Below, piece by piece: positions 35,332 through 44,701 of a stretch of 64,000 bases of DNA. The stretch lies in contig NZ_FXZH01000008.1 of the NCBI RefSeq assembly GCF_900169365.1, positions 1 through 64,000 on the forward strand, read 5' to 3'. Position 1 is the first letter of the stretch, and every line of letters starts with the position of its first letter. The stretch is from Brevibacterium sp. 239c. GTDB taxonomy: Bacteria > Actinomycetota > Actinomycetes > Actinomycetales > Brevibacteriaceae. The notes beneath the pieces are model-generated. The model worked only from the letters and a program-made list of their open reading frames with translations, did no database searches and was not told where the DNA came from. The translations under genes and the position numbers were made by a program.

Positions 35332-36713
35332 GCGCGGATCTCATCGAACCGATCCTGTGGGCAATCGGCATGGCTCTGCTGGCTGCAGTCCTCTTCACCG
35401 GCATCGGCCTCATCTCCGGCACCGATGAGACCGCAATCGTCGCCCCTTTGGCGCTGCTCATCATTCTCATCGGCGTCCCTCCAGCCGGTGTCATCGCCTT
35501 CTTCCTCGCCGCCATCATCTCCAAACACATCTCACACGCAGTACCCACGACTCTTTTGGGGATACCCGGTGACACCACGGCCGTGCCGATGCTGCGGGAG
35601 GCACAGCTCCTGCGTTCTCTCGGGGTTCCTCACATTGCCTTGCAGAAGGCCATCTCCGGTGGCGTCATCTCGGTGATCATCGCAATCCCCCTGTCTATTC
35701 TCTTCGCCCTCATCCTTACCCCTTTCGCCGAGGCGATCGGTGCGGCAGCACCATGGATCTTCATCGCGGCGGCAATCCTCGTTGCCTACACCTCGAAGGG
35801 AAAGCTGGCCGCAGTCGTCGCGCTGATCCCCTTCGTACTCATCATCGTCGGGCTGCAGGCGTTCATCCTGGAGCAGAAGGACGCGACGTTCACAACCTCC
35901 TTCTTCCTGGGAATCGCGACTGGCCCGCTCATCTACGATCTATTCTCTGCCTTGTCCCCTGCAGGCCGTCGATCGATGACACAGACTGGCAAGCGGGAGT
36001 TCGACCTCGCTCCCGATGTTCGACCTGCGGGTGGCACGAAGCTGCCGAATCCCTTCAAGGTCCTGGATCGGCAGCAGTTGGCATACACCAGTGGTTCGGC
36101 AGTCATCACCAGCGCAACCTTCGTCTTCTCACCCGTCGCCATGGCTGTGCTCATGGGTGAGATCGCCGGCAGCCGGATCAAGAACGGCTTCCATCGGCTG
36201 ACGACGGTGGTGTCCGTGAGGAACGGAACGACCGAGTCGACCTACATCGCTGAGACCCTGATCCCGTTGATCGCCATCGGGCTTCCGCTCTCTCCCATGG
36301 CCGCAGGCCCGGCAGCGCCCCTATTCAATGCCCCGCCCGTCTACACTCTCGACGCGGAGACCGGTGAGACGAATAACCTGCACGATCTGCTGTCCACCGG
36401 CGAATTCGCTCTCTTCGCGATCATTGCCGCAGTCATCGCTATCTTGGTCGCCTACCCGTTCGTGATGAGAAATGCCCACCGGGCGGCAACCTGGGTAATG
36501 AAGTCGGTTTCCCACGAAGCGATCATCGCTGGCTTCGCCGCGCTCATCTGCGTCATCTGCCTCTATGAAGGTGGGTTGCTCGCACTCGGAGTCACCATCA
36601 CAGTAGGCCTCGTCGGCGGCCTGTTCAACCGCATGATCGGCATGCATGCAGGCGTGCAGTTCATGGGCTACTACGTCGCCGTTCTCACGGTTCCGGCGGT
36701 CCTGGCACTGTAG
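35328..36713 (+). CDS. TctA-like tripartite tricarboxylate transporter permease family protein
   Basis: 461 residues with about 11-12 membrane helices. Gly/Pro-rich segments (VPTTLLGIPGDTTAVPMLREAQLL and a second half with TTESTYIAETLIPLIAIGLPLSPMAAGPAAPLFNAPP) resemble the two signature loops of TctA large subunits. No TctC-type periplasmic binding protein is encoded near it. From operon context it should import mevalonate or a related acid (inference). GTG start, overlapping the previous gene. Confidence 0.8.
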   Translation: MSADLIEPILWAIGMALLAAVLFTGIGLISGTDETAIVAPLALLIILIGVPPAGVIAFFLAAIISKHISHAVPTTLLGIPGDTTAVPMLREAQLLRSLGVPHIALQKAISGGVISVIIAIPLSILFALILTPFAEAIGAAAPWIFIAAAILVAYTSKGKLAAVVALIPFVLIIVGLQAFILEQKDATFTTSFFLGIATGPLIYDLFSALSPAGRRSMTQTGKREFDLAPDVRPAGGTKLPNPFKVLDRQQLAYTSGSAVITSATFVFSPVAMAVLMGEIAGSRIKNGFHRLTTVVSVRNGTTESTYIAETLIPLIAIGLPLSPMAAGPAAPLFNAPPVYTLDAETGETNNLHDLLSTGEFALFAIIAAVIAILVAYPFVMRNAHRAATWVMKSVSHEAIIAGFAALICVICLYEGGLLALGVTITVGLVGGLFNRMIGMHAGVQFMGYYVAVLTVPAVLAL

Positions 36714-36731
36714 AGCCAGTGAACCAGATTC

Positions 36732-36763
36732 GAAGCACCGGGGCGCATTCACCTCGGTGCTTC
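36732..36763 (+). terminator. Hairpin after the mevalonate operon
   Basis: GAAGCACCGGGG and CCTCGGTGCTTC pair with one mismatch around an 8-nt loop, 19 nt after the TctA-like stop. No T-run follows, so termination efficiency is uncertain. Confidence 0.6.
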
Positions 36764-36911
36764 GTGCTGTCTCGATGACGGACATCGCATGTCTCCAAAG
36801 GTCAGGAATCGTCATAGAAATTCATAGTCTAGTAATCGACTCGACTTAGTAGGTATTGTTGGCGCCGAACGAATTGCTCAACAATTTTCGGCATGCTGAA
36901 AGGTCACCACC

Positions 36912-37820
36912 ATGCGCCAACTCATCGTCCTCGGGCTCGTCGGACTCCTCGCCCAACTCATCGACGGCTCTCTCGGCATGGCGTATGGGGTGACGTCGAC
37001 GACCCTGCTGCTCGCGGCCGGGATCGCCCCGGCGACCGCCTCGGCGGCGGTGCACTTCTCTGAGATCGGCACCTCGCTGGTCTCCGGAATCTCACACCAC
37101 AAGTTCGGCAATGTCGATTGGAAGACAGTCTCGATCCTCGCCGTTCCCGGCTTCGTCGGTGCCTTCGCCGGCGCCACCTTCCTCACCAGCCTCAGCGGAG
37201 ACGCGGCCACACCCTGGATATCGGGCATCTTGCTGGCACTGGGCATCTATGTGATCTGGAGATTCCTCTCCCTCGGCGGGCGCCGTCCCACCTTCAAAGG
37301 CCGCCCCGGAGTGAAACTCCTCGTGCCCATGGGACTAATAGGCGGCGCTCTGGACTCCATCGGCGGAGGCGGCTGGGGGCCGGTCGGAACCACCACTCTC
37401 CTGTCCTCGGGCCGGCTGGAACCGCGCAAGGTCGTCGGCTCGATCGACACCAGCGAATTCGTCGTCGCAGTCGGCGGATCGCTCGGCTTCCTCTTCGCCT
37501 TGGGCTCCTCAGGCATCGAATGGTCCATCGCTGCGGCACTTCTGGTCGGCGGAGTCATCGCGGCGCCTGTCGCCGCCTGGCTGGTGAAGATCCTGCCCGC
37601 CCGGGTCCTTGCGATCGCGGCTGGGGGCATCATCATCCTCACGAACTCCCGCACGATCGCCTTGGCGCTCGGTGCCTCAACGGCGACTCTGTCGACCGTC
37701 CTCGTGGTGCTCGCGATCGTCTGGGCCGGACTCATCGCTCACGTCGTCCGGCTCGAACGCAGCTCTCGCCGGGCAGAGGCCGCCCAAACGGTCGAGCCGG
37801 AGTCCGTCACCAGTGGCTGA
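36912..37820 (+). CDS. Sulfite exporter TauE/SafE family protein
   Basis: 302 residues with eight hydrophobic segments in two TauE repeats. LVGLLAQLIDGSLGMAYGVTSTTLLLAAGIAPATASAAVHFSEIGTSLVSG and the related second half GALDSIGGGGWGPVGTTTLL are family signatures. The family exports sulfite, sulfonates or organic acids. An Rrf2 regulator follows 33 nt downstream, so the pair may form one unit linked to sulfur or redox state. Confidence 0.88.
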   Translation: MRQLIVLGLVGLLAQLIDGSLGMAYGVTSTTLLLAAGIAPATASAAVHFSEIGTSLVSGISHHKFGNVDWKTVSILAVPGFVGAFAGATFLTSLSGDAATPWISGILLALGIYVIWRFLSLGGRRPTFKGRPGVKLLVPMGLIGGALDSIGGGGWGPVGTTTLLSSGRLEPRKVVGSIDTSEFVVAVGGSLGFLFALGSSGIEWSIAAALLVGGVIAAPVAAWLVKILPARVLAIAAGGIIILTNSRTIALALGASTATLSTVLVVLAIVWAGLIAHVVRLERSSRRAEAAQTVEPESVTSG

Positions 37821-37853
37821 AGCCCGCAACTCGCACGCTGTTACGATGACGGC

Positions 37854-38312
37854 ATGCGGGTCACCACGAAGTCCGACTATGCCCTGCGGGCCCTGATCGA
37901 AATCGCCAATGTCAGCGACGGCGGCCCCATCAGCGCCGACGAGCTCGGAAAACGACAGGACATCCCCAAGGGATTCCTTCAGTCGATCCTCGCCGACCTG
38001 CGCAGAGTCGAAATTGTGGCCTCGGTCCGCGGCAAGTCAGGCGGCTGGAAGCTGGTCAAACCCGCTGCAGAAACGACCATCGCCGATGTCATCCGTGCCG
38101 TCGACGGTCCCTTGGTCTCGATCTACGGTCAGCGCCCCGAGGCCGTGGAATACGACGATGCCGCCGCTTCACTTCAGCAGGTATGGATCGCGGCCCGCTT
38201 TGCTCTGCGCGACGTCCTTGAGCAGGTGAGCATCGAGGCTCTGGCCTCGAAATCGCTCCCCGCCGAGGTGGCGGAGAAGGTCGCGATCGAAGACGCCTGG
38301 CATCCGCACTGA
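37854..38312 (+). CDS. Rrf2 family transcriptional regulator without cluster cysteines
   Basis: 152 residues, winged helix start MRVTTKSDYALRALIEIA and RRVEIVASVRGKSGGWKLVKPA as recognition wing. There is no cysteine in the protein, so it cannot bind an Fe-S cluster through the usual three cysteines and should work more like CymR, which acts with cysteine synthase in sulfur control. Position after the TauE gene supports a sulfur link. No cysK homologue is present in the window. Confidence 0.88.
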   Translation: MRVTTKSDYALRALIEIANVSDGGPISADELGKRQDIPKGFLQSILADLRRVEIVASVRGKSGGWKLVKPAAETTIADVIRAVDGPLVSIYGQRPEAVEYDDAAASLQQVWIAARFALRDVLEQVSIEALASKSLPAEVAEKVAIEDAWHPH

Positions 38313-38339
38313 CAGTTCAACTGCCGAGGTGAACCCTCG

Positions 38340-39344
38340 TCACCGCCACTGTGCGGTCACGGTTCCCACGTCGGCGACCACCTCGGCGATGGCGGCATTA
38401 TGGGCGGCGACGATCGGATCGTGGCGAGAAATCTTCTGACTCGATTGCGCCGTCCGTGCGCGAGACACGAGGAGCACATCGCGGCGACAAGCGTCCATGG
38501 GCATCGGGATGATCTCAACCGTCGGGCCCTCCGGCACCGAGGAATCGGGGATCACAGCGACTGCCAGCCCCGCGGCGATCATCCGGATGATCGCCGCATA
38601 GTCATCCATCCTCATCCCCACCCGCGGCTCGAAGCCGGCGGCCACACAGAACGATCTGACCACCTCGTCGATGGCGTCACCGGGATCGATGCTGAACGCC
38701 CAGGTCTGGGACACCAAAGCAGTGAGGTCGGGCATCCCGTGCGCATCGAAGGAGATCGGGCCCACGGACTTCGGCACACAGAGGAAGAGCTGCTCCGAAT
38801 ACAGGTGCTTGGCCGTCAGGGTCGAAGGTATCCACGTCTTGTCGATGTCGGTCGAGACGAGCAGCGCCAGATCGAGGTCACCGGACTCCAATCTGGCCAC
38901 GAGCTTCGCATGCTCATCCATCGTCACGTCGAGTGCCGCGGTCGTCATCGCCGCGCTCGTCTCCTCTTGAGACTGCCACCGCACCCGCTTCTGCAGCTGA
39001 TTGTGAAGCTTCGGGATCACTCGGGCACCGACCGTGGGCACAGCCCCGATCCGCACCAGAACTGCCTGATCCTCGCGCCAGAGAGCCACCTCGGCGCCGA
39101 GGCGGTCGCAGAGCCCCAGGATCTCGATCGCGCGGGAGACGACGAGGTTGCCAACAACCGTCGGCTGCGAACCTCGTGAGCTCTTCTCGATCAGCGTCGA
39201 CCCCAGAGTCCTCTCCAGGTTGCGCAGGTGGTGGTTGACCGTGGGCTGGCTCCACCCGAGCGTGGTCGCTGCCGCTGCCACCGAACCGGCCTCCGCGATC
39301 GCACGCAGGGCCGAGAGACCACGAGTATCCAGAGTTTCCATCAT
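38340..39344 (-). CDS. LysR family transcriptional regulator
   Basis: 334 residues. N-terminal helix-turn-helix (GLSALRAIAEAGSVAAAATTLGWSQPTVNHHLRNLERTLGSTLIEKSSRG) and a periplasmic-binding-like effector domain. Two adjacent start ATGs (39344, 39341). It is divergent from the decarboxylase gene with an 87-nt gap, the normal arrangement for a LysR regulator and its target. Confidence 0.92.
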   Translation of the reverse strand: MMETLDTRGLSALRAIAEAGSVAAAATTLGWSQPTVNHHLRNLERTLGSTLIEKSSRGSQPTVVGNLVVSRAIEILGLCDRLGAEVALWREDQAVLVRIGAVPTVGARVIPKLHNQLQKRVRWQSQEETSAAMTTAALDVTMDEHAKLVARLESGDLDLALLVSTDIDKTWIPSTLTAKHLYSEQLFLCVPKSVGPISFDAHGMPDLTALVSQTWAFSIDPGDAIDEVVRSFCVAAGFEPRVGMRMDDYAAIIRMIAAGLAVAVIPDSSVPEGPTVEIIPMPMDACRRDVLLVSRARTAQSSQKISRHDPIVAAHNAAIAEVVADVGTVTAQWR

Positions 39345-39431
39345 CCTCCGAGCGACAGCTCAATAGTGTGTATTCATCAGTTTAGGGAACTTGGTATTCT
39401 CCGGCAAGGTTTCATTCCTTAATCTGGATTC

Positions 39432-40970
39432 ATGACCGTGCACCAGGATTCCCATTTGGCCCCCACCTCAGATCAGTCGGCATTCCCGGGGAACGCGAGA
39501 ACCCACGCGCCCTATGCCGATGCACTGCAGGCGGCGGCAGAACGTGACTCGCTGTTCCTGTCCACCCCCGGACACGGCGGAACCACGACGGGAATCTCGG
39601 CAGGCCAGGCCGAGTTCTTCGGCGAGCACATCCTCTCCCTGGACATCCCCCCACTCTTCGACGGCATCGACCTCGGCGTCGACACCCCGAAGGACGAAGC
39701 ACTGCAATTGGCCGCCGAGGCCTGGGGCGCTAGGCGCACCTGGTTCCTCACCAACGGCTCCTCGCAGGGCAACCGCATGACCGCGCTGGCGATCGGCACC
39801 CTGGGCACGGGCGTCGTCACCCAGCGCAGCGCCCATTCGAGCTTCATCGACGGCATCGTAATGGCGGGCCTCAACCCCGGCTTCGTCTCCCCCAACGTCG
39901 ATGAGGTCAATGGAATCGCACACGGAGTCACCCCGGACTCGCTGCGCCATGCCATCGCGTCCCACCCCGAAAAAGTCACTGCCGTCTACCTTGTGACTCC
40001 CAGCTACTTCGGTGCCGTCGCCGATGTCAGGGCCCTGGCCGAGGTCGCCCACGACGCCGGCGCGGCCCTCATCATCGACGCCGCATGGGGTGCTCACTTC
40101 GGTTTCCACCCCGATCTGCCGGAATCCCCGGTCACGCTGGGTGCCGACATCGTCATCATGAGCACCCACAAGCTTGCCGGCTCATTCACCCAGTCGGCCC
40201 TGCTCCACCTCGGCGATACCGAATTCGCGAATCGCCTCGAACCCGCCCTGGCCCGCGCTTTCATGATGACGGCTTCCACCAGCGAGAACGCCCACCTCTT
40301 GGCCTCGATCGATATCGCCCGCCGGGACCTGGTGAACTCACACGACGCGATCTCCGATTCGCTGGAGAACATCCGCCAGATCCGTGCCCGCATCGAGGGC
40401 TCAGAGCACTATCATCTGCTCTCCGGGGACTTCATGAACCATGCCGATGTCGTCGATATCGATCCCTTCCGCCTGCCCATCGACATCACCTCGACGGGAC
40501 TCGACGGACATGCCGTGCGCAAACGCCTGACCGAGGACTTTGACATCTTCGCCGAAATGGCAACGTCGACGACGATCGTCGCGCTCATCGGCGTCGGCAA
40601 GTCACCTGACCTCAGCCGACTCTTCGACGCCCTCGATCAGATGCGCCTGGAGAACAACAGTTCCGAGACTGCCGAGGCCACGACGAAGCCGGCAGGGATT
40701 CCGGCACTGCCGAATGCCGGCAAGCTGATCACCTTGCCCCGCGATGCCTACTTCGCGGATTCCGAACTCGTTTCCGCCGCCGAGGCTGTCGGTCGAACCA
40801 GCGTCAGCTCCCTGGCCGCCTATCCGCCCGGAATCCCCAATGTCCTCCCCGGCGAGGAGATCACCGCAGAGACGGTCGAGTTCCTGCAGGCCGTTGCGGC
40901 CAGCCCCTCAGGACACGTGCGCGGCGCAGTCGATCCTCAGCTGAGCACGTTCCGAGTCCTCAAGGACTGA
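39432..40970 (+). CDS. Orn/Lys/Arg decarboxylase family PLP enzyme
   Basis: 512 residues. The major domain shows SLFLSTPGHGG, AEAWGARRTWFLTNGSSQGN, VYLVTPSYFGAVADV, LIIDAAWGAHFGFHP and the PLP lysine in MSTHKLAGSFTQSALLHLG (Lys247). The C-terminal domain with AYPPGIPNVLPGEEIT is the family ending. Members include lysine, ornithine and arginine decarboxylases of the short SpeA/Cad type, which make diamines or agmatine. Substrate is not decidable by eye. The neighbouring LysR gene is its likely regulator. Confidence 0.88.
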   Translation: MTVHQDSHLAPTSDQSAFPGNARTHAPYADALQAAAERDSLFLSTPGHGGTTTGISAGQAEFFGEHILSLDIPPLFDGIDLGVDTPKDEALQLAAEAWGARRTWFLTNGSSQGNRMTALAIGTLGTGVVTQRSAHSSFIDGIVMAGLNPGFVSPNVDEVNGIAHGVTPDSLRHAIASHPEKVTAVYLVTPSYFGAVADVRALAEVAHDAGAALIIDAAWGAHFGFHPDLPESPVTLGADIVIMSTHKLAGSFTQSALLHLGDTEFANRLEPALARAFMMTASTSENAHLLASIDIARRDLVNSHDAISDSLENIRQIRARIEGSEHYHLLSGDFMNHADVVDIDPFRLPIDITSTGLDGHAVRKRLTEDFDIFAEMATSTTIVALIGVGKSPDLSRLFDALDQMRLENNSSETAEATTKPAGIPALPNAGKLITLPRDAYFADSELVSAAEAVGRTSVSSLAAYPPGIPNVLPGEEITAETVEFLQAVAASPSGHVRGAVDPQLSTFRVLKD

Positions 40971-41241
40971 ACTGCAGTCTGAGAATTCCCCATTGCTTTC
41001 AGCCGGTCCATTGCCTCGAAGCGGCCCGTTGACCCTGATCGGATCCCTTCCTTGAGCCAAGGAGACTGGTTGATTGTTCAAATAGCGATACTGTATGCAA
41101 AAAGCCGTCTTGTCGGCTACAGTCTCCGCTGAGGATAAATCTGACACAGAATGCTCTTCCCTTATTCTCGCTGCTGTACCAGACGTGGTCTGCAATGACG
41201 AGCTGCAGACTGCATGACGCTACCGATTGATACAGGACCGG
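40971..41241. other. Intergenic region
   Basis: 271 nt without a gene. It is slightly AT-richer around 41070-41160 (GATTGTTCAAATAGCGATAC, AGGATAAATCTGAC). It probably contains the promoter of the sigma-like gene; no clear -35/-10 pair was settled. Confidence 0.4.
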
Positions 41242-42963
41242 ATGGACGCGCACGCACACCAGCCAGGGGAAGAACTCGCCGACTTCACGGAGAACGAGCT
41301 CCTCTCGCTCATCGACGCCGGAACCGCAGGTGCATATTCCGAGATCTACCGCCGCTACCGCGATGACGCTGTGGCCAGGGCATCATCCTCTCTGCCCGAC
41401 GCGACGGCCAGGCAGGTCGTAGATGGTGCTTTCCTCAGTGTGCTCAGGTCCCTGCTCAACAGGTCCTCCGACACAGCCGAGGATCTCCGCTCCATGGTGG
41501 ACGCCGAGATCGACGTGCATCTCGCGAATCCGACGTCAGCGAATGGTGCGGAGTCATTCGGGGACGTCTCTTCTGCGAACGCGGAAGCTCCAGAGGCCGC
41601 TCTGGTCTCACAGGCGCTGTCGAACCTGCCCGATAACTGGCAACGGATCTTGTGGCTGTGCGAAGTCGAACGGCTCTCGCCCGAGGCCGTTGCCGAGCAA
41701 CTGAATATCAAAGCTTCCACAGTCGAACGGCTGGCCGATCGGGCCCATCAAGGCCTGCAGGACGAGTGGCAGAAGGTTCGCCCGACGGACAGTAAGGCAA
41801 CCGTCGATCACCGCGCAGCACTCATTCCTGCGTTGCTGACCTCGCCGATCGTCATCGAGCGCCTCTCAGCCACCCTGGCACAGGCGATTCCAGAACCAGC
41901 TCCCGCTGTTGCCGATACATCTACTATCGAAACCGCCGCTGGGGACACGTCTACTGCCGAACTGTCTGAAGCCGACACCGCTGCAGCTGCAGCTGCAGAC
42001 GAACCTGCCACAAAGAGCTTTGTCGTCGTCGCAGGCGCAGACCCAGCAGGCACCACATCGGCACCTGCGGCAGCGGCAGGCACCGAGGCCGACCTTGCGG
42101 CCGCCACCGCCGCGGGCGCTTCAACTGAAACATTAGGTGCTTCTGCTGGAACCGCGGGGATTTCTGCCGGAGCCACGGAATACACGAACACCGGTGAGCC
42201 CACTGTTCTTACCGCGTTTGGTGCGCATCCTGCAGCCGCTGAGACCTCGGCCCAAACGCCGGCCCCAGCGGGCTTTCGCATGCCGAAACCCGTGCTGATC
42301 CCGGTGGTGGCCGCATGCATCGGTCTCTTGGGAACACTCGTCGGGGTGGCCATCGTGCCGCAGCACAGTGAGCAGACAGGTTTCCGTCCCGGCAGTGCCA
42401 GCACTGAGGTCTCACCTGCCGACTCCTCGTCGGAGCAGGGCGACAAACGCAGCACCTCTCGCTCTCCCGATGACACGAACTCGGACGAGCCAGGCCAGAG
42501 GTCAGGTTCCGGGAAGTCGAAAGCATCTGACTCCGGCCGGGACGGGAACGAGAAGTCGCCCCGAAACCCAGGGCACGACGACGACCGATCAGACAAGGGC
42601 TCTTCGACCGCGGAGAACCCCGGAGACGACGGCGACAACGGCAGCCGCGATAGCCCATCAGCAGGTGAACCAGGAGACCCGAGCCCTTCGGACTCAGACA
42701 AGCCAGACCCTGAGTCGCCTTCAGAACCGACTCCGTCGACACCCGACGAACCCGAAACCCCTCCGGAACCATCACCTTCGCAACCGGACAAGCCGACACC
42801 AACCGATCCCCCGGCAACAGATCCCCCGCCGTCAGAAGAGCCCACCGATCCGACTCCGCCGCCGCCAGAGGAGCCGAGTCCCTCGGATCCACCACCAGAC
42901 ACCGGGCCACCGGCAGAGACAGGGGCGCCATCGGAGTCTGGTCCAACACAGGATGGCTCCTAG
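41242..42963 (+). CDS. Sigma-70-like protein with membrane anchor and Pro/Ser-rich tail
   Basis: 573 residues from ATG 41242 (a TTG at 41227 would add five). Residues about 10-95 resemble ECF sigma region 2 (ELLSLIDAGTAGAYSEIYRRYRDDAVARASSSL) and about 115-175 region 4 (ALSNLPDNWQRILWLCEVERLSPEAVAEQLNIKASTVERLADRAHQGLQDEW). An Ala/Thr-rich acidic linker (about 200-340) leads to one transmembrane helix (about 350-372, VLIPVVAACIGLLGTLVGVAIVP) and a 200-residue disordered tail rich in Ser, Asp, Glu and Pro ending in PPPEEPSPSDPP-type repeats. The tail should lie outside and could span the cell wall. Sigma region 2 is weak, so promoter recognition is uncertain. Confidence 0.75.
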   Translation: MDAHAHQPGEELADFTENELLSLIDAGTAGAYSEIYRRYRDDAVARASSSLPDATARQVVDGAFLSVLRSLLNRSSDTAEDLRSMVDAEIDVHLANPTSANGAESFGDVSSANAEAPEAALVSQALSNLPDNWQRILWLCEVERLSPEAVAEQLNIKASTVERLADRAHQGLQDEWQKVRPTDSKATVDHRAALIPALLTSPIVIERLSATLAQAIPEPAPAVADTSTIETAAGDTSTAELSEADTAAAAAADEPATKSFVVVAGADPAGTTSAPAAAAGTEADLAAATAAGASTETLGASAGTAGISAGATEYTNTGEPTVLTAFGAHPAAAETSAQTPAPAGFRMPKPVLIPVVAACIGLLGTLVGVAIVPQHSEQTGFRPGSASTEVSPADSSSEQGDKRSTSRSPDDTNSDEPGQRSGSGKSKASDSGRDGNEKSPRNPGHDDDRSDKGSSTAENPGDDGDNGSRDSPSAGEPGDPSPSDSDKPDPESPSEPTPSTPDEPETPPEPSPSQPDKPTPTDPPATDPPPSEEPTDPTPPPPEEPSPSDPPPDTGPPAETGAPSESGPTQDGS

Positions 42964-43084
42964 CCTCGGCTTTTCATGATTAGGCGCGGTCAGATGCTGG
43001 ACCGGAAAGAAGAAAGTGCCCCTGACCAGGGAAGGTGGTGTTTGCGACGACAACATCAATCCACTAAAAAGGAGCACTCTCAGA

Positions 43085-43427
43085 GTGAAGCCTACCCGCA
43101 CCTATCCCGGCCTGCACATCGATACCAGGCCCAGCAACGCCGTGGGCCAAGCTGGCGGAATGTTGCTGACCGAAACCGTGCACACCAGCGGCCTGGGCCA
43201 CCATCTGAAGACGGCACTGGCACCGTTGAAGAAGCCCTTCGTCATTCATGATCCAGCAAAGATCCTTCTTGATCTCGCGATCACAATTGGACTCGGTGGT
43301 GACGCCCTGCCCAACACTACAGCAGTCAGGGACGAACCCGACCTGTACGGTCCGGTGGCATCGAATCCGACGATCACTAGGATCATCCATACCCTGGCCA
43401 GCGACGCCGACCGAAGTCTGACAACGC
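43085..43427 (+). pseudogene. IS1380 family transposase, 5' fragment
   Basis: From a GTG at 43085 the frame encodes KPTRTYPGLHIDTRPSNAVG, GGMLLTETVHTSGLGHHLKT and FVIHDPAKILLDLAITIGLGGDAL, the N-terminus of an IS1380-type transposase. Homology ends at 43427, where defective IS3 sequence begins. Positions 43125-43427 are repeated almost perfectly at 46179-46481. AAGGAG lies upstream. Confidence 0.85.
43125..43427. repeat. 303-bp direct repeat, copy 1
   Basis: Matches 46179-46481 with one difference noticed (CTGCCCAAC here, CTGTCCAAC in copy 2). Both copies are IS1380 transposase sequence in the same orientation and flank 2.75 kb. Confidence 0.92.
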
Positions 43428-43450
43428 AAAGAACGGTGACAGTTTGAGTT

Positions 43451-44354
43451 TCAAGCTACAAGCGCAGCTGGCTCCATGATTGCTCCGTACTCGATCGGTG
43501 TCAATCGGCCCAACCGGGCTTGCCTCCAACGTCGGTGATACGTCCTCTCGATCCAGGTTACGATTGCGATCCTCAATTGGTCTCTGGTTGCCCATCGGCT
43601 GCGGTCGAGAACGTTCTTCTGCAACAGGGCGAAGAACGATTCCATGGCCGCGTTGTCGCCAGCCGCGCCGACTCTTCGCATCGATCCGATGACGCCGTGA
43701 TACTCCAGGGCGCGAGTGAACTTCTTCGACATTATTTGTGATCCTCTGTCGCTATGCGTCACGCATCCTCCCACGTCACCACGCCTGGCCACTGCAATCT
43801 CGAGGGCATCCACAGCCAACCGAGCCCTCATCCCGGTTCCGATCGAATCACCGACAATCCGCGACGAGTAGACGTCCTTGACCGCGCACAAGTACAGCTT
43901 GCTCTCATTCGTATGGTGCTCCGAGATATCGGTTAGCCAGAGCTAATTCGGGGCATCAGCTCTAAACTCGTGCCGTGTCCGACCGTCGGCATCGACAACC
44001 GCGCACAGATCGTCGTGGACGGGTGGACCGGGCTTCTTCCCGTTCTTGGCCCGGCCTTTGCCGAAGGCCGAGAACCAGGCATTGGACGAACACAACCGCC
44101 ACGCAGTGCGTGCCGCCATGGGGTGCCCGCTCGCTTCGGCTTCGTCAGCGAGGTACCGGTATCCGAACTCCGGGTCATCACGGTGAGCGTCGAACAAGGC
44201 GTTTGCCCGATATGCCTCGATGACGTCGGCCTCGGGGACAGGGGCGGCCAGCCATCGGTAGTAGGGCTGGCGCGAGAGCTTCAATACCCGGCACGACACT
44301 GCCACGGGGATCCCGTCGGCGGCGAGCTCTCTCACGAGCGGGTAGAGCCTTTTG
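43451..44354 (-). pseudogene. IS3 family transposase orfB, interrupted by TAG
   Basis: The integrase-like part of the element. After YPLVRELAADGIPVAVSCRVLKLSRQPYYRWL and RHEFRADAPN an in-frame TAG (complement of 43943-43945) precedes LWLTDISEHHTNESKLYLCAVKD; the expected residue is Gln or Glu. The DDE residues are otherwise present: Asp in LWLTDISEH, Asp in THSDRGSQ, Glu in NAAMESFFALLQKNV. The frame is joined to orfA by a candidate programmed -1 slip at AAAAGG (44351 region). Only this single nonsense codon blocks it. Confidence 0.85.
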
Positions 44355-44640
44355 ACGGCAGATTCGCCTGCGACAGATACGCGGCAGCACGGCGTAGGAC
44401 CTCGTTCTCCTGCTCCAGTAACCGTGTCCGGTGGCGCAAGTCGCGGAGTTCTGCTGATTCGTCGGTGGACTTGCCGGGCTTGTTGCCCGCATCGATCTCG
44501 GCTTGGCGGATCCATTTGTTCAGGGTGCCTTCATAGATCCCGAAGTCCTTGGCGATCAGAGCAATCGTCGTCTTCGAGTCCCGGTTCAAAGCGACCTGGA
44601 TGACGTCGTCGCGGAATTCTTTCGGGTAGGGCTGTGGCAT
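44332..44640 (-). CDS. IS3 family transposase orfA
   Basis: 102 residues from the ATG at 44640. A helix-turn-helix (YPKEFRDDVIQVALNRDSKTTIALIAKDFGIYEGTLNKWIRQAEID) is followed by a leucine-zipper-like helix (AELRDLRHRTRLLEQENEVLRRAAAYL), the standard IS3 orfA plan. It ends just after the presumed frameshift site that would join it to orfB. Confidence 0.9.
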   Translation of the reverse strand: MPQPYPKEFRDDVIQVALNRDSKTTIALIAKDFGIYEGTLNKWIRQAEIDAGNKPGKSTDESAELRDLRHRTRLLEQENEVLRRAAAYLSQANLPSKGSTRS

Positions 44641-44701
44641 GGCGTCAATCCTTCCAGACTTGCATGTAAACATGCCAGATTAGATGTCACCAAACCCTGC
44701 A

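Larger units (their letters stand above)
43437..44689. mobile_element. IS3-family element, defective
   Basis: Contains orfA and orfB of an IS3-type element on the minus strand. Short inverted ends are suggested by GGTGACA at 43435-43441 and its complement TGTCACC at 44685-44691, but the repeats diverge after seven bases and no target duplication was found, so the borders are approximate. orfB carries an in-frame stop. Confidence 0.6.

Noticed and set aside
41808..42902. Gly/Ser/Val-rich 364-codon minus frame
   Set aside because: It is the antisense of the Pro/Ser/Glu-rich tail of the sigma-like protein.
43437..44689. Active IS3 element
   Set aside because: orfB has an in-frame TAG and no target duplication was found.
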